Of a stretch of 64,000 nucleotides of DNA, positions 38,433 through 46,571 are shown one piece after another. Under the pieces are notes generated by a model that was not told the origin of the DNA, did not search any database, and was given only the letters and a program-made list of their open reading frames with translations. The DNA lies in assembly GCF_009708175.1 (NCBI RefSeq), contig NZ_WMBB01000002.1:124001-188000 (forward strand), in the 5' to 3' direction. Every line of letters starts with the position of its first letter. Within the stretch, counting starts at the first letter, position 1. The DNA is from Nocardia aurantiaca (lineage in GTDB: Bacteria > Actinomycetota > Actinomycetes > Mycobacteriales > Mycobacteriaceae). Made by a program: the position numbers and the translations under genes.

Positions 38433-38462
38433 GCAGCCTTATTGAGCGCAGCCTTATCGAGG
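38433..38462 (-). promoter_or_regulatory. 15-base direct repeats upstream of ferritin
   Basis: On the plus strand GCAGCCTTATTGAGC (38433-38447) is followed directly by GCAGCCTTATCGAGG (38448-38462). They lie 43-72 bases before the ferritin start codon. They do not match the 19-base IdeR consensus well. A role in iron control is inferred only from position. Confidence 0.35.
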
Positions 38463-38482
38463 CAAGTGTCGCCTCATTCGTT

Positions 38483-39970
38483 CTAGCTGCCGACCGTGGT
38501 GATCAAGTCCTGCGGCAGTTGCTGATCCTTGGCCAGGGCATCGAAGAACGCACTCGCCTTGGTCTTGTCCCAGAGCAGTACATTGCCGCTCCCGGAGACG
38601 TCCTCGAACCCGCCGACGGGCACCGTGGTAGTGATCGGATCGCTGTTCAGCGCATTGCCGAGGCTCGCCAGATTCCAGATGTGCGCGCCGTTGTCGACCT
38701 TCAGCGCGGCGGTCAGATCCCGGACCAGCGGCCAGGACCGGAACGGATTGGCCAGGGTGGCCGGCCCGGCCGCCTTCTTCAGCAGGGCGCTGAGGAATTT
38801 GCGCTGGTTGAGCATGCGATCCAGGTCGGCGCGCGGGGTCGCACGGGACCGCACGAAGCCCAGCGCCTCCGCGCCGTTGAGGGTCTGGCAGCCCGCGGGC
38901 AGGTCGATGCCGGCCAGCGGGTCCTTCATGGGGGTGTCCAGGCACATCTGGATGCCGCCGACCGCGTCCACCACATTGGCGAAGCCGCCGAAGCCGATCT
39001 GCACGTAGTGGTCGATGTGCAGGCCGGTCGCGCCCTCCACGGTCTTGACCAGCAGTTGCGCGCCTCCGACGGCGAAGGAGGCGTTGAGCTTGTCCTTGCC
39101 GACGCCCGGAATGCCGACATACGAGTCGCGCGGCAGGCTGACCAGCGTCGGCCGTCCCGACTTGGGGACGTGTACCAGGATGATGGTGTCGGTGCGTTCG
39201 CCCTCCACATCGGTGGCGTCACCGGTGGACAGCTGTTGCTCCTGCGATTTGGACAGCCCCGCACGGCTGTCGGAACCCACCAGCAGCCAATTCGTCCCGG
39301 GCGTGTCGCCGACCCGTCCGGGATAGTTCGCGAGAGCGTCGATCCGCGTCAGGTGGGTGTCGACATAAATGGCCGCGGCGACCGGCAACAGCAGGAGCAC
39401 CACCAGCAGCGACAGAATCCAGCGGAACCAGTGCCGCTTCTTGCGGGGCCTGGACCCGCGCGGTGGACGACCGTCGCCGCCACGGCGTTTGCCCGGCAGC
39501 GGCGGCGGCGGAGTGCACGGCGGCTCGTCCCGGAAGGGGACCGGCTGCTGGGTCGGCGCGTGGCCCATGGGGGCGGCGGCGCGTTCCCGCGCCGGTGGAA
39601 TCCGATTGTCCTGCGGCGGAATCCGATCGTGGCCGGCGCCGCGATTGCCCTGTGGGGAAACAGGATCGCCCTGCGGCGGCACGTGATTGCCCGGCCGCCG
39701 CTGCCGCGGTGCCGGATTCCGGGGCGGCGGCACCTGTGAGTACGCCAGGGCCTGACCGGATTCATCGCGTCGGATCACTCGAGTTGGTTCTATGCGCGGC
39801 CTGCCGTCGTTAACGGACCGGTCGTCCGCGGGCGGCCGCTGAGACGAAGGTCTCTGTGATTGCCCGTGATTCGCCACGGGTCGTGGCGGGTGCGCGGGGA
39901 CCTCGCCAGGGCGTCCCGGCGGCGGCTCCCGGCGCATCCGTGCAAAGTGCTGGGGGTCGTCGCCGTTCAT
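38483..39970 (-). CDS. LytR-CpsA-Psr (LCP) family protein
   Basis: The 495-residue membrane protein transfers lipid-linked glycopolymers to peptidoglycan; in mycolic-acid bacteria that is arabinogalactan. Residues 1-180 are a cytoplasmic Pro/Gln/Arg-rich region with repeated PPQ and QGN units, followed by one membrane helix (about 182-203, RWILSLLVVLLLLPVAAAIY). The extracellular LCP domain follows, with LLVGSDSRAG, ERTDTIILVHV, LVSLPRDSYV and the arginine-rich FVRSRATPRADLDRMLNQRKFL. ATG at 39970 begins the natural protein; the frame upstream is open but lies inside the neighbour's leader. Confidence 0.9.
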   Translation of the reverse strand: MNGDDPQHFARMRREPPPGRPGEVPAHPPRPVANHGQSQRPSSQRPPADDRSVNDGRPRIEPTRVIRRDESGQALAYSQVPPPRNPAPRQRRPGNHVPPQGDPVSPQGNRGAGHDRIPPQDNRIPPARERAAAPMGHAPTQQPVPFRDEPPCTPPPPLPGKRRGGDGRPPRGSRPRKKRHWFRWILSLLVVLLLLPVAAAIYVDTHLTRIDALANYPGRVGDTPGTNWLLVGSDSRAGLSKSQEQQLSTGDATDVEGERTDTIILVHVPKSGRPTLVSLPRDSYVGIPGVGKDKLNASFAVGGAQLLVKTVEGATGLHIDHYVQIGFGGFANVVDAVGGIQMCLDTPMKDPLAGIDLPAGCQTLNGAEALGFVRSRATPRADLDRMLNQRKFLSALLKKAAGPATLANPFRSWPLVRDLTAALKVDNGAHIWNLASLGNALNSDPITTTVPVGGFEDVSGSGNVLLWDKTKASAFFDALAKDQQLPQDLITTVGS

Positions 39971-40020
39971 CAAGGGAAACAGTACCGATAGTGGCTGCCG
40001 CGTGGCTCGTTCCGATTGGA

Positions 40021-40815
40021 TTACGGCAGCCAGGAGACGTGTCCGCGCAGGAAGGTATACCCGATGTAGGCGATCGTGTCGATCAGCGCGTGCGCGAGCA
40101 GCAGCGGCCAGAGCCGGTTGGTGCGCTGCCAGTAGCGCCCGAAGATCAATCCCATGACCACGTTTCCGAGCCCGCCGCCCAGCCCCTGGTACAGGTGGTA
40201 GCTGCCGCGCAGCAGCGCGGATGCCAGCAGTGACCGGTTCTCCGACCACCCCAGGGCCCGCAACCGCGAGATCAGGTACGCGACGACCAGCACCTCCTCG
40301 GCCGCCGAGTTCGCCCACGCGGACAGCACCAGCACCGGCAGCCGCCACCAGTGCTGAAGCGAGCTGGGCACTATGGTGACGCTCACACCCAGCGCATGCG
40401 CCGCCAGATACAGTCCCAGCCCGGGGATTCCGATCAGGGTCGCGAGCGCCAGCCCGGGCAGCACGTCCGCTCGCCAACGCGGCCGCCACGCCAGTCCGAC
40501 CGTCCGCGGCGCGATCCCGCTGCGCCACAGCAGATAGACCCCCAGCGCCGCCCAGCCGAGCAGCCGCGCCACGCTCACCAGCTGGAACAGCAGGTCGATG
40601 GTGGACTGCGCCGCCCGCGACGGATTCAGCGCGACGGACTGCCCGCCCACCCCGCCGGGCGCGAGCGCGCTCTCCAGCAATGACAGCGCCGCGTTGGCCC
40701 CGCTCAGTCCGAAGGTGACGACCAGCACCACCGCGATCTCGAGTTTGATCGCCCGTCGGCCCTGTTCGGACGATTCGGGCGCGGGCCACACGGGTGCGGG
40801 ATCAGCCGAAACCAT
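40021..40815 (-). CDS. CPBP family intramembrane metalloprotease-like protein
   Basis: The 264-residue protein has about eight membrane helices and the CPBP (CAAX protease/bacteriocin-processing) motifs: AAEEVLVVAYL (the usual Arg of EExxxR is replaced here), LLRGSYHLYQG and LAHALIDTIAY. It may cleave within the membrane; the missing arginine is a common actinobacterial variation rather than clear proof of inactivity. ATG at 40815 fits the first helix region. It lies 50 bases upstream of the LCP gene on the same strand. Confidence 0.85.
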   Translation of the reverse strand: MVSADPAPVWPAPESSEQGRRAIKLEIAVVLVVTFGLSGANAALSLLESALAPGGVGGQSVALNPSRAAQSTIDLLFQLVSVARLLGWAALGVYLLWRSGIAPRTVGLAWRPRWRADVLPGLALATLIGIPGLGLYLAAHALGVSVTIVPSSLQHWWRLPVLVLSAWANSAAEEVLVVAYLISRLRALGWSENRSLLASALLRGSYHLYQGLGGGLGNVVMGLIFGRYWQRTNRLWPLLLAHALIDTIAYIGYTFLRGHVSWLP

Positions 40816-40849
40816 GTTCGCCAATCTAGGCGGGCGCCCGGTGAACTCG

Positions 40850-41620
40850 TCAGATGCGGTGCAGGCCGCCCTGGAAGGGGTTGCCCGCCAAGGCGTGTAC
40901 GGCGCGGCTGAGGGATTCGATGTCGTGGGCGGGGGCGTCGAAGGGGATGCGGATGTCATGGTCGGCGTCGATGGCCTCGACGCGCAGGGTGACGCCGTAG
41001 CGGTCGATGGCCAGCGGATGGATGGGGGCGCCGCGGCGCAGGGCGTGCGGCAGGCGGCGGGCCAGGCGGTCCACCACATCCGGGTGGTCGGCCTGAAGGT
41101 GTTGCAGCCAACCGGCTTCCAGCGCGCAGAACGGATCGGGGCGGGCGTCGCGTAGTTGCTCGCGGTCGACCGAGTCGGCGCCGGAGGTGTCGGCCACTAC
41201 CGCGGAGTCGATGACCAGCCGCAGCAGGATGGCCGTGTGGCCGATATCGAGCAGGTCCGGATGGGGGTGGTCGGCGGCGACCGCACCGGCCAGCGCGCGC
41301 TGGGCGTGGGAGGGCACGGCATGGGCCCAGCCGCGCAGCCAGACCAGGGCGCGAACGGGTTCGCGCAGTGGCAGTGGCGCTTGATCGGTGAGTTCGAGGA
41401 CCGCCGGGGATCGGTTCGCGCCGCAGCCGAGCACCAGGCCGGCGGCGGCGGAGTTCATCGGGATCGCCATCACCATGTCCCCGCACTGCCGCAGCAGGTG
41501 TACGGAGGTGGGCACCGGATCGAGGCCGGGCAGGGCCAGGACCGCGCTCTCGGCGTGCGCGCAGGCGCTGTGCACGCGTTCGGCGGTTGTGGGCGCGACG
41601 ACCTGGGCCGCGTGTGGCAT
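40850..41620 (-). CDS. DUF2470 domain protein, probable iron-regulated
   Basis: The 256-residue soluble protein has a C-terminal DUF2470 domain (WLQHLQADHPDVVDRLARRLP to GVTLRVEAIDADHDIRIPFD), the haem-utilisation HugZ-like fold. The N-terminal half is a related but divergent barrel half. Such proteins bind or degrade haem, or are its sensors; activity is not shown here. GGAGG lies 5 bases before the ATG at 41620. An IdeR-type box lies 20 bases upstream of the start, so repression under iron-rich conditions is likely. It corresponds to mycobacterial Rv3839 beside pheA. Confidence 0.85.
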   Translation of the reverse strand: MPHAAQVVAPTTAERVHSACAHAESAVLALPGLDPVPTSVHLLRQCGDMVMAIPMNSAAAGLVLGCGANRSPAVLELTDQAPLPLREPVRALVWLRGWAHAVPSHAQRALAGAVAADHPHPDLLDIGHTAILLRLVIDSAVVADTSGADSVDREQLRDARPDPFCALEAGWLQHLQADHPDVVDRLARRLPHALRRGAPIHPLAIDRYGVTLRVEAIDADHDIRIPFDAPAHDIESLSRAVHALAGNPFQGGLHRI

Positions 41621-41639
41621 ACACACCTCCGGAGTCGAA

Positions 41640-41658
41640 TTAGGTAAACCTAAGCTAA
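41640..41658. promoter_or_regulatory. IdeR/DtxR-type iron box
   Basis: TTAGGTAAACCTAAGCTAA matches the 19-base consensus TTAGGTTAGGCTAACCTAA at 15 positions, with both half-sites recognisable. It lies 20-38 bases upstream of the DUF2470 gene start, in the promoter. Confidence 0.8.
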
Positions 41659-41735
41659 GTGACATGGATCGCGCGCGCAAGACCTTCCCGGGTGGCAGTG
41701 CCGAGGGCCGGCCTGCCGATCGCTACCGTGAAGGC

Positions 41736-42155
41736 GTGCCGCACGATTCGTCCCCCGCGTCCGAGCCGGTCGCGCTCACCTTGTCCGTGCCGCCCCGCGC
41801 GGCCCGCGGCCTGACCGCGGATCTGGTCCGCCCGGTCTCGGCCGATCCCGGCGTCGAGGTGCTGGACCTGGCGCTCGACGACGAGGCGGTGTCGGAGTTC
41901 CTGGTGCGAATCGTGCACGGCGACAGCGGTTTCGTAGCCCGCGCCGACTCCGGCGAGCGCGCGCTGGCGGGCGTCGCGGCCACGGTGGCCGCGCTGTGCG
42001 GGGAGGACATTCGCGCCGCGTTGGGCGCACCGGACATCAGGTTCCTCGCGGGGCTGAAACCGCCCGCGGTCGAGGCGTTCCGGGAGGTGTTGCTGGCCAT
42101 CGAAACCCGCGAGGTCGCGGCCGTGACCGCCGCGCTCGCGCCGCTCGGCGGCTGA
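41736..42155 (+). CDS. Small soluble protein of unknown function upstream of pheA
   Basis: The 139-residue protein is mostly Ala/Val/Asp with a beta-alpha pattern: VALTLSVPPRAARGLTADLV, VEVLDLALDDEAVSEFLVRIVHG and ALAGVAATVAALCGEDI. No signal or known domain is recognised. The start is uncertain: GTG at 41736 follows a TACCGT -10-like box and would be leaderless, whereas ATG at 41664 adds a 24-residue Arg/Gly-rich leader and would sit almost on the iron box. It is 81 bases upstream of pheA. Confidence 0.65.
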   Translation: MPHDSSPASEPVALTLSVPPRAARGLTADLVRPVSADPGVEVLDLALDDEAVSEFLVRIVHGDSGFVARADSGERALAGVAATVAALCGEDIRAALGAPDIRFLAGLKPPAVEAFREVLLAIETREVAAVTAALAPLGG

Positions 42156-42223
42156 ACTCGCCCGGCGCGGTGCGAAGTTACCCAGGAGTTGGCCAAAGCC
42201 GAGGGTGACCGCGCACACGCAAG

Positions 42224-42229
42224 TAATGT
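42224..42229 (+). promoter_or_regulatory. -10 box of leaderless pheA
   Basis: TAATGT is followed by 7 bases and then the pheA GTG, so transcription should begin at or next to the start codon; there is no Shine-Dalgarno sequence. Leaderless mRNAs are common in actinobacteria. Confidence 0.65.
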
Positions 42230-42236
42230 CGTAACC

Positions 42237-43154
42237 GTGCCGCGTATCGCCTACTTCGGGCCGTCGGGAACTTTCACCGAGATGGCCCTCGCCCAACTGG
42301 AGTCCACCGGAATCTTCGATGGGCCGGTCGAACGTGTCGCGGCCCCCAGCCAGGGCGCGGCCATCGAGCTGGTGCGCGCCGGGGAAACCGCGGGCGCCGT
42401 GGTGCCGATCGAGAGCTCGGTGGAGGGGTCGATCGCGCCGACATTGGACGCGCTGGCCGTCGGCCCGCGGCTGCAGATTCTCGCGGAAACCGATCTGGAC
42501 GTGGCCTTCACGATCGTGGGCCGCCCCGGTGTCGCCCTCGACGAGGTGCGGCGGATCGCGGCCTATCCGGTCGCTGCCGCACAGGTGCGCATGTGGCTGG
42601 CCGCGAATGTGCCGCTGGCCGAGATGTACACCTCCGCCTCCAACGCCGCGGCCGCCGAGGACGTCGCCGCCGGGCACGCCGATGCCGCCGTCTCGACCGC
42701 GCTGGCGGGAGAACGCCTGGGACTCGCCACCCTGGCCCACGGGGTCGCCGACGTGGATCGGGCCATCACCCGCTTCGTGCTGGTCGCCACCCCGCAGCCC
42801 GCGCCGCCGCGCACCGGGACCGATCGCACCTCGATCGTGCTGGAGCTGGCGAACGAGCCCGGTTCGCTCATGCGCGCCTTCGCCGAATTCGCCACCCGCG
42901 GTATCGATCTCACCCGCATCGAATCCCGGCCCACCCGCACCGGCATGGGCACCTACCGTTTCTATCTGGACTGCGTCGGGCACATCGAGGACACCGCCGT
43001 GGCCGAGGCCCTGAAGGCATTGCACCGCACCGCCGCCCGGATTCGTTATCTCGGCTCCTGGCCCGCCACCTCGGCTACCGGCACACCGCCGCCGCCCGAC
43101 GCACCCGCCGCGGCCTGGCTGGCCGATCTGAAGAAAGGGGTGGCCGACCTGTGA
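42237..43154 (+). CDS. pheA: Prephenate dehydratase
   Basis: The 305-residue enzyme converts prephenate to phenylpyruvate in phenylalanine synthesis. The catalytic domain shows YFGPSGTFTEMAL, VVPIESSVEGSI and the Thr-Arg-Phe motif (ITRFVLVA). A C-terminal ACT domain (LANEPGSLMRAFAEFATRGIDLTRIESRP) carries the GALV-like and ESRP regions that bind phenylalanine for feedback control. GTG at 42237 begins the natural protein. The last four bases overlap the next start (GTGA). Confidence 0.95.
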   Translation: MPRIAYFGPSGTFTEMALAQLESTGIFDGPVERVAAPSQGAAIELVRAGETAGAVVPIESSVEGSIAPTLDALAVGPRLQILAETDLDVAFTIVGRPGVALDEVRRIAAYPVAAAQVRMWLAANVPLAEMYTSASNAAAAEDVAAGHADAAVSTALAGERLGLATLAHGVADVDRAITRFVLVATPQPAPPRTGTDRTSIVLELANEPGSLMRAFAEFATRGIDLTRIESRPTRTGMGTYRFYLDCVGHIEDTAVAEALKALHRTAARIRYLGSWPATSATGTPPPPDAPAAAWLADLKKGVADL

Positions 43155-43813
43155 CCGGCAAACTCATCCTGGTCCGGCACGGCGAGACCGAGGGCAATGT
43201 CGGCAAGATCCTCGACACCCGCCTGCCGGGTCTGCCGCTCACCGAACGCGGTGTGGCGCAGGCGAAGACCTACGGCGCGAATTTGACCGCGCCGCCCCAG
43301 CGGCTGTTCTCCTCGGCCGCGCTGCGCGCCCAGCAGACCGGCGGCTACATCGAGGCCGCCACCGGCGTCTCGCTGACCGTGCTGGAGGATCTGCAGGAGG
43401 TACAGCTCGGCGACCTCGAGGGGTTGAACACTACGGCCGCGCACATGGAATTCCAGAGGGTCTATCACGCGTGGCATTTCGGTGATCTGAGCGTCAGGGT
43501 GCCCGGCGGTGAATCCGGTGAGGAAGTGCTCGCCCGCTATATCCCCGCGCTGGAACGGCTGCGCGATGAATTCCTCGCGGCCCCGGATTCCCCGGACGTC
43601 ATCGTGGTCAGCCACGGCGCGGCCATGCGGTTGGTGTCACGGGAACTCACCGGTGTGCCAAGGCTTTTCGCCGCCAACAATCACCTGGACAATACCGAGA
43701 CCATCGAGCTGATGCCCTTCGCGGACAACCTCTGGGAGTGCACCCGCTGGGGTCGCTATCCCGCCCCGTTCGCCGACGCCATCGCCGCCACCGGGGACGA
43801 CCCCATGGGCTAG
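43151..43813 (+). CDS. Histidine phosphatase family protein
   Basis: The 220-residue protein has the signature LILVRHGETEGN (catalytic His), SSAALRAQQTG and the second His in VIVVSHGAAMRLV. The family is annotated as phosphoglycerate mutase in mycobacteria (the gene next to pheA is Rv3837c), but most such proteins are phosphatases of small phosphoesters. It is translationally coupled to pheA. It ends in a four-base overlap with the convergent espG gene. Confidence 0.9.
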   Translation: MTGKLILVRHGETEGNVGKILDTRLPGLPLTERGVAQAKTYGANLTAPPQRLFSSAALRAQQTGGYIEAATGVSLTVLEDLQEVQLGDLEGLNTTAAHMEFQRVYHAWHFGDLSVRVPGGESGEEVLARYIPALERLRDEFLAAPDSPDVIVVSHGAAMRLVSRELTGVPRLFAANNHLDNTETIELMPFADNLWECTRWGRYPAPFADAIAATGDDPMG

Positions 43814-44625
43814 GACGGGAATTCCGTTCGTAGCGGCAGGGATTCGATGAGATCGCGCAGGGCCGTGCGCAGTCGGGCCGTGGTGCCGCTCGCGAAGGAC
43901 GTCCACTTGGTCCCGTCCTCGGCGGTGGTGGTGCTGGCGAGGAAGCGGCCGTGCCGGGTGTCGTACACCGCGAGGTGACGATCGGCCACGTCCCGTGATC
44001 CGTCGCCGTGGCGCACGCCGACGATCTCCGCGTGCGAATTCACCTGCACCAGAGCCGAAGCGAGCATCTGCGCATCGCGCACCGGATTGCCCACTTTCGT
44101 CAGCCGCGCGGCCGTGGTGGCGGCATCGCCCGCATTGTCGAGGATGGGGACCAGGTCCTCGGTGGGCGCGTTCATTCCGGACAGTTCGAGCGGATCGGCC
44201 GGGGCGAGCGCGGCCATGACGATGCCCGGAAGATCGTGGCTCGCCTCGTCGAGCGCATACGAGCCGGGGCCGCGCAGCGCCACCACCTCGAAGTCGTCGC
44301 CCTTGGCCAGGCAGCACCGGTTGACCTGGCCGGCCACATACCAGCGCAGGGCCAGCACCCAGTGCGGCCGGTAGAGCACGCGCAGTCGTTCGGCCAGTTC
44401 CGGGTGCACCTGGTCGCCGTCCACGAGGTCGCGGTCGGCCAGGGTGGCGGCAGCGCCCGCCATGGCGGCGTCGTGCTCGGCGGCGGTGTCGTAGCGGCCC
44501 GTGGCATTCAGCACGACCGGCAGTTCGTCGATCCCCAATGTCTGCTGGAGATACTGCATTTCGTCGAGGGACAGCGTGACCGATCGCAGCAGCGACGGCC
44601 CGCGGCCCACGCCGAGGACGGTCAC
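43810..44625 (-). CDS. espG: ESX secretion-associated protein EspG
   Basis: The 271-residue protein is of the EspG family, cytosolic chaperones that bind the tip of PE-PPE dimers and keep them soluble before type VII secretion. The family pattern is present: an N-terminal strand-helix (LSLDEMQYLQQTLGIDELPVVL), a central segment with WYVAGQVNRCCL and a C-terminal helical region (WTSFASGTTARLRTALRDLIESL). It is the last gene of the PE-PPE-espG set, overlapping the PPE gene by four bases. No EccC/EccB/EccD or EsxA/EsxB genes are nearby. Confidence 0.87.
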   Translation of the reverse strand: MTVLGVGRGPSLLRSVTLSLDEMQYLQQTLGIDELPVVLNATGRYDTAAEHDAAMAGAAATLADRDLVDGDQVHPELAERLRVLYRPHWVLALRWYVAGQVNRCCLAKGDDFEVVALRGPGSYALDEASHDLPGIVMAALAPADPLELSGMNAPTEDLVPILDNAGDAATTAARLTKVGNPVRDAQMLASALVQVNSHAEIVGVRHGDGSRDVADRHLAVYDTRHGRFLASTTTAEDGTKWTSFASGTTARLRTALRDLIESLPLRTEFPS

Positions 44626-45797
44626 TGGTCGGTCTGCGGTTCGCCGCCGATGACCGCGGGCGCGATGACCCGGCCGTCGGCGAACACCTCCAGCGAGCGG
44701 CCGTAGTCGTGGCCGCGGTGCGTGTGTTCCTCGTCATCGCCCGAAGCGCCCAGTAGCGGGCTGGAACCGGTCGAGCGGACCGGTGCGGTGGACGCCGGGG
44801 TCGTGGCGGCAAGCACAGGGTCGGCGATCGGCGCAACGGGAGTCGGTGCGGCGCCGGTGTTTCCGAGGCCCGCGCCCCAGCCCTCGGGCAGCCGCAGCGC
44901 ACCCGCGCCGCTTCCGATGTTCACCGAGGTGCCGCCGCTATGGAAGGACACCGCCCGGGTGGCGAGTGCCGCGCCGACGGTCACGGCACCCGTGCCCGCG
45001 GCGACCGGCAGGCCGGAGGTCCCGAGGCCGGGCGTCTGCGTCACCGCCTCGGCGACGGCGGTAATCGCGGCGCTCGCAACGTCTCCCACACCGGTGACAC
45101 CGCTGATGACCACCGTCCCCGCCACCTGCGCGACTCGGGACATCGCACCGATGACAGCCGGATCCTGTGCCGGCCCGGCGGCCGCACCCAGCGCTGCCCG
45201 CAGCGGATCGTCGCCACTGGTGAGCGCGTCCCCGCCCGCGTTGGCCGAGCCGGCGCCCATGGCGATGGGCGGCGGCCTGAGGAACTGGCCGGGCGTGGCC
45301 ACCATCGAACTCGTTGCGGCCTCATAGGTTTCCATGACCAGCGCAGCCCGGATGTCCAGCGCCAGCTTGGCCGCTTCGGCCGCCTCCGCGGCGCCGTTGA
45401 GCGCGCCGCCGCTGGTGTAGGCGGCCACCCGCGCGGCGTCCGCGGCCGCGATCTCCGGCAGGCTCGGCATGGCGATGGAGGCCACGGTGTAGGCGGTGGC
45501 ATTGGCGGCGGCCTTGCCCGCCATGACGCCCGCCATGACGGCCTGCTGTTCGGCCCAGACGGTGAAGCCGCCCAGCCGGGCCAGCACAGTGAGGCCGTTG
45601 AGGCCCTCGAGCCCGATACCGATCTCGGCCATGACCCGCGCCACGGTGGTGCTGGCATCCACCCAGGAGGCGGTGAGCGCGCCCCAGGCGGTGCCCGCGG
45701 CCGCGAGCGGAATGGCATGCGTGCCGGTATCGAGGGAGACGGAATTGAGTTCGGCCATGCGGGGCAGCCAGAACACCCCGGTGATTCCCAGCGTCAT
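44622..45797 (-). CDS. PPE-family protein
   Basis: The 391-residue protein's first about 170 residues form the helical PPE-type domain: WLPRMAELNSVSLDTGTHAIPL, AAGTAWGALTASWVDASTTV and later helices. The classical Pro-Pro-Glu is replaced by Leu-Pro-Arg here, and the WxG-type turn is WGAL. The remainder is an Ala/Gly/Pro/Thr-rich low-complexity tail, as in PPE proteins. It would pair with the PE protein encoded 14 bases upstream, be bound by EspG and be secreted by an ESX system elsewhere. AAAGGGA precedes the ATG. Confidence 0.82.
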   Translation of the reverse strand: MTLGITGVFWLPRMAELNSVSLDTGTHAIPLAAAGTAWGALTASWVDASTTVARVMAEIGIGLEGLNGLTVLARLGGFTVWAEQQAVMAGVMAGKAAANATAYTVASIAMPSLPEIAAADAARVAAYTSGGALNGAAEAAEAAKLALDIRAALVMETYEAATSSMVATPGQFLRPPPIAMGAGSANAGGDALTSGDDPLRAALGAAAGPAQDPAVIGAMSRVAQVAGTVVISGVTGVGDVASAAITAVAEAVTQTPGLGTSGLPVAAGTGAVTVGAALATRAVSFHSGGTSVNIGSGAGALRLPEGWGAGLGNTGAAPTPVAPIADPVLAATTPASTAPVRSTGSSPLLGASGDDEEHTHRGHDYGRSLEVFADGRVIAPAVIGGEPQTDQ

Positions 45798-45811
45798 GCG
45801 TGTCGGTCCCT

Positions 45812-46123
45812 TTACGCCTGGATCGCGGCGATACCGGCCGCGCGCACCGCGTCCTGGGCCAGGTACTGGGCCAGCTGGCTGCGCAGAGTGGCGGCGGCGT
45901 GATGCAGTTCGAGAATGCCCTGGGCGACCGAGCGGTCGTGGGTCAGCGCGGCATTGTTGAAATGCGCGGCGGCCAGGAAGGACACCTCTTCGGTGCCGGA
46001 GGGGAGGACATGGGTGGCCGGTGCGCTCGCGCTCGCGGCCGCGGCCAGGCGTTCGGCGAGCAGATCGAGTTCCAGGGCGGCCGCGAGGATCACCTCGGGC
46101 TGCACGAGGACGTGGCCGACCAT
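45812..46123 (-). CDS. PE-family protein
   Basis: The 103-residue helical protein has QPEVILAAALELDLLAERLAAA near the N terminus (the Pro-Glu motif), a turn and a second long helix (ELHHAAATLRSQLAQYLAQDAVRAAGIAAIQA), typical of the short PE domain. GGGAGCC lies before the ATG at 46123. It is first in the set. A dyad symmetry sits in its leader. A C-terminal secretion motif of the YxxxD/E form (QYLAQDA) is present, as expected for ESX substrates. Confidence 0.82.
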   Translation of the reverse strand: MVGHVLVQPEVILAAALELDLLAERLAAAASASAPATHVLPSGTEEVSFLAAAHFNNAALTHDRSVAQGILELHHAAATLRSQLAQYLAQDAVRAAGIAAIQA

Positions 46124-46136
46124 GATCGGGCTCCCT

Positions 46137-46174
46137 TCTACGTTCTTCTTCCGGTTATGAAGATTGGACGTAGA
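46137..46174 (-). promoter_or_regulatory. Dyad symmetry upstream of the PE gene
   Basis: TCTACGT (46137-46143) pairs with ACGTAGA (46168-46174), and CTTC (46148-46151) with GAAG (46159-46162), around CGGTTAT. It lies 14-51 bases before the PE start codon and could be an operator or a leader hairpin. Confidence 0.45.
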
Positions 46175-46204
46175 GGTTCGCTGACCGGTTCCCAGCGCCG
46201 CTGA

Positions 46205-46558
46205 TCAGCCCCATCCCAGCTGATGGAGTCGCTCGTCGTCGATCCCGAAATAGTGCGCTATCTCGTGAATCACGGTGATCGCCACTTCTTCCACCACCTC
46301 TTCTTCGCTACGGCACATCTCGAGGATGGCGTCGCGATAGATGGTGATGGTGTCGGGCAGCGCGCCCCCGTAGTGGCTGTAGTCCCGGTCGGTGAGGGCG
46401 ATGCCGTGATAGAGGCCGAGCAGGTGGGGGTCCTCGTCGCTGCGCGGCTCGATGAGCACCACCACATTGTCGATCGCCTGTGACAACTCCGGCGGAATCA
46501 GGTCGAGAGCATCACCGACCAACTCTTCGAAGCGGTCCTCGGACATCGGGACGGGCAT
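46205..46558 (-). CDS. Zincin-like metallopeptidase (DUF1025 family)
   Basis: The 117-residue small metallopeptidase-fold protein has the HExxH zinc motif in VIHEIAHYFGIDDERLHQLGW, which also supplies the third ligand region. The N-terminal part, MPVPMSEDRFEELVGDALDLIPPEL, is characteristic of the family. The substrate is unknown; it is cytoplasmic. It starts 13 bases after the septum-formation gene stop, so the two are probably co-transcribed, as their mycobacterial counterparts Rv3836 and Rv3835 would be. Confidence 0.9.
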   Translation of the reverse strand: MPVPMSEDRFEELVGDALDLIPPELSQAIDNVVVLIEPRSDEDPHLLGLYHGIALTDRDYSHYGGALPDTITIYRDAILEMCRSEEEVVEEVAITVIHEIAHYFGIDDERLHQLGWG

Positions 46559-46571
46559 GTCTGCGACCGGG

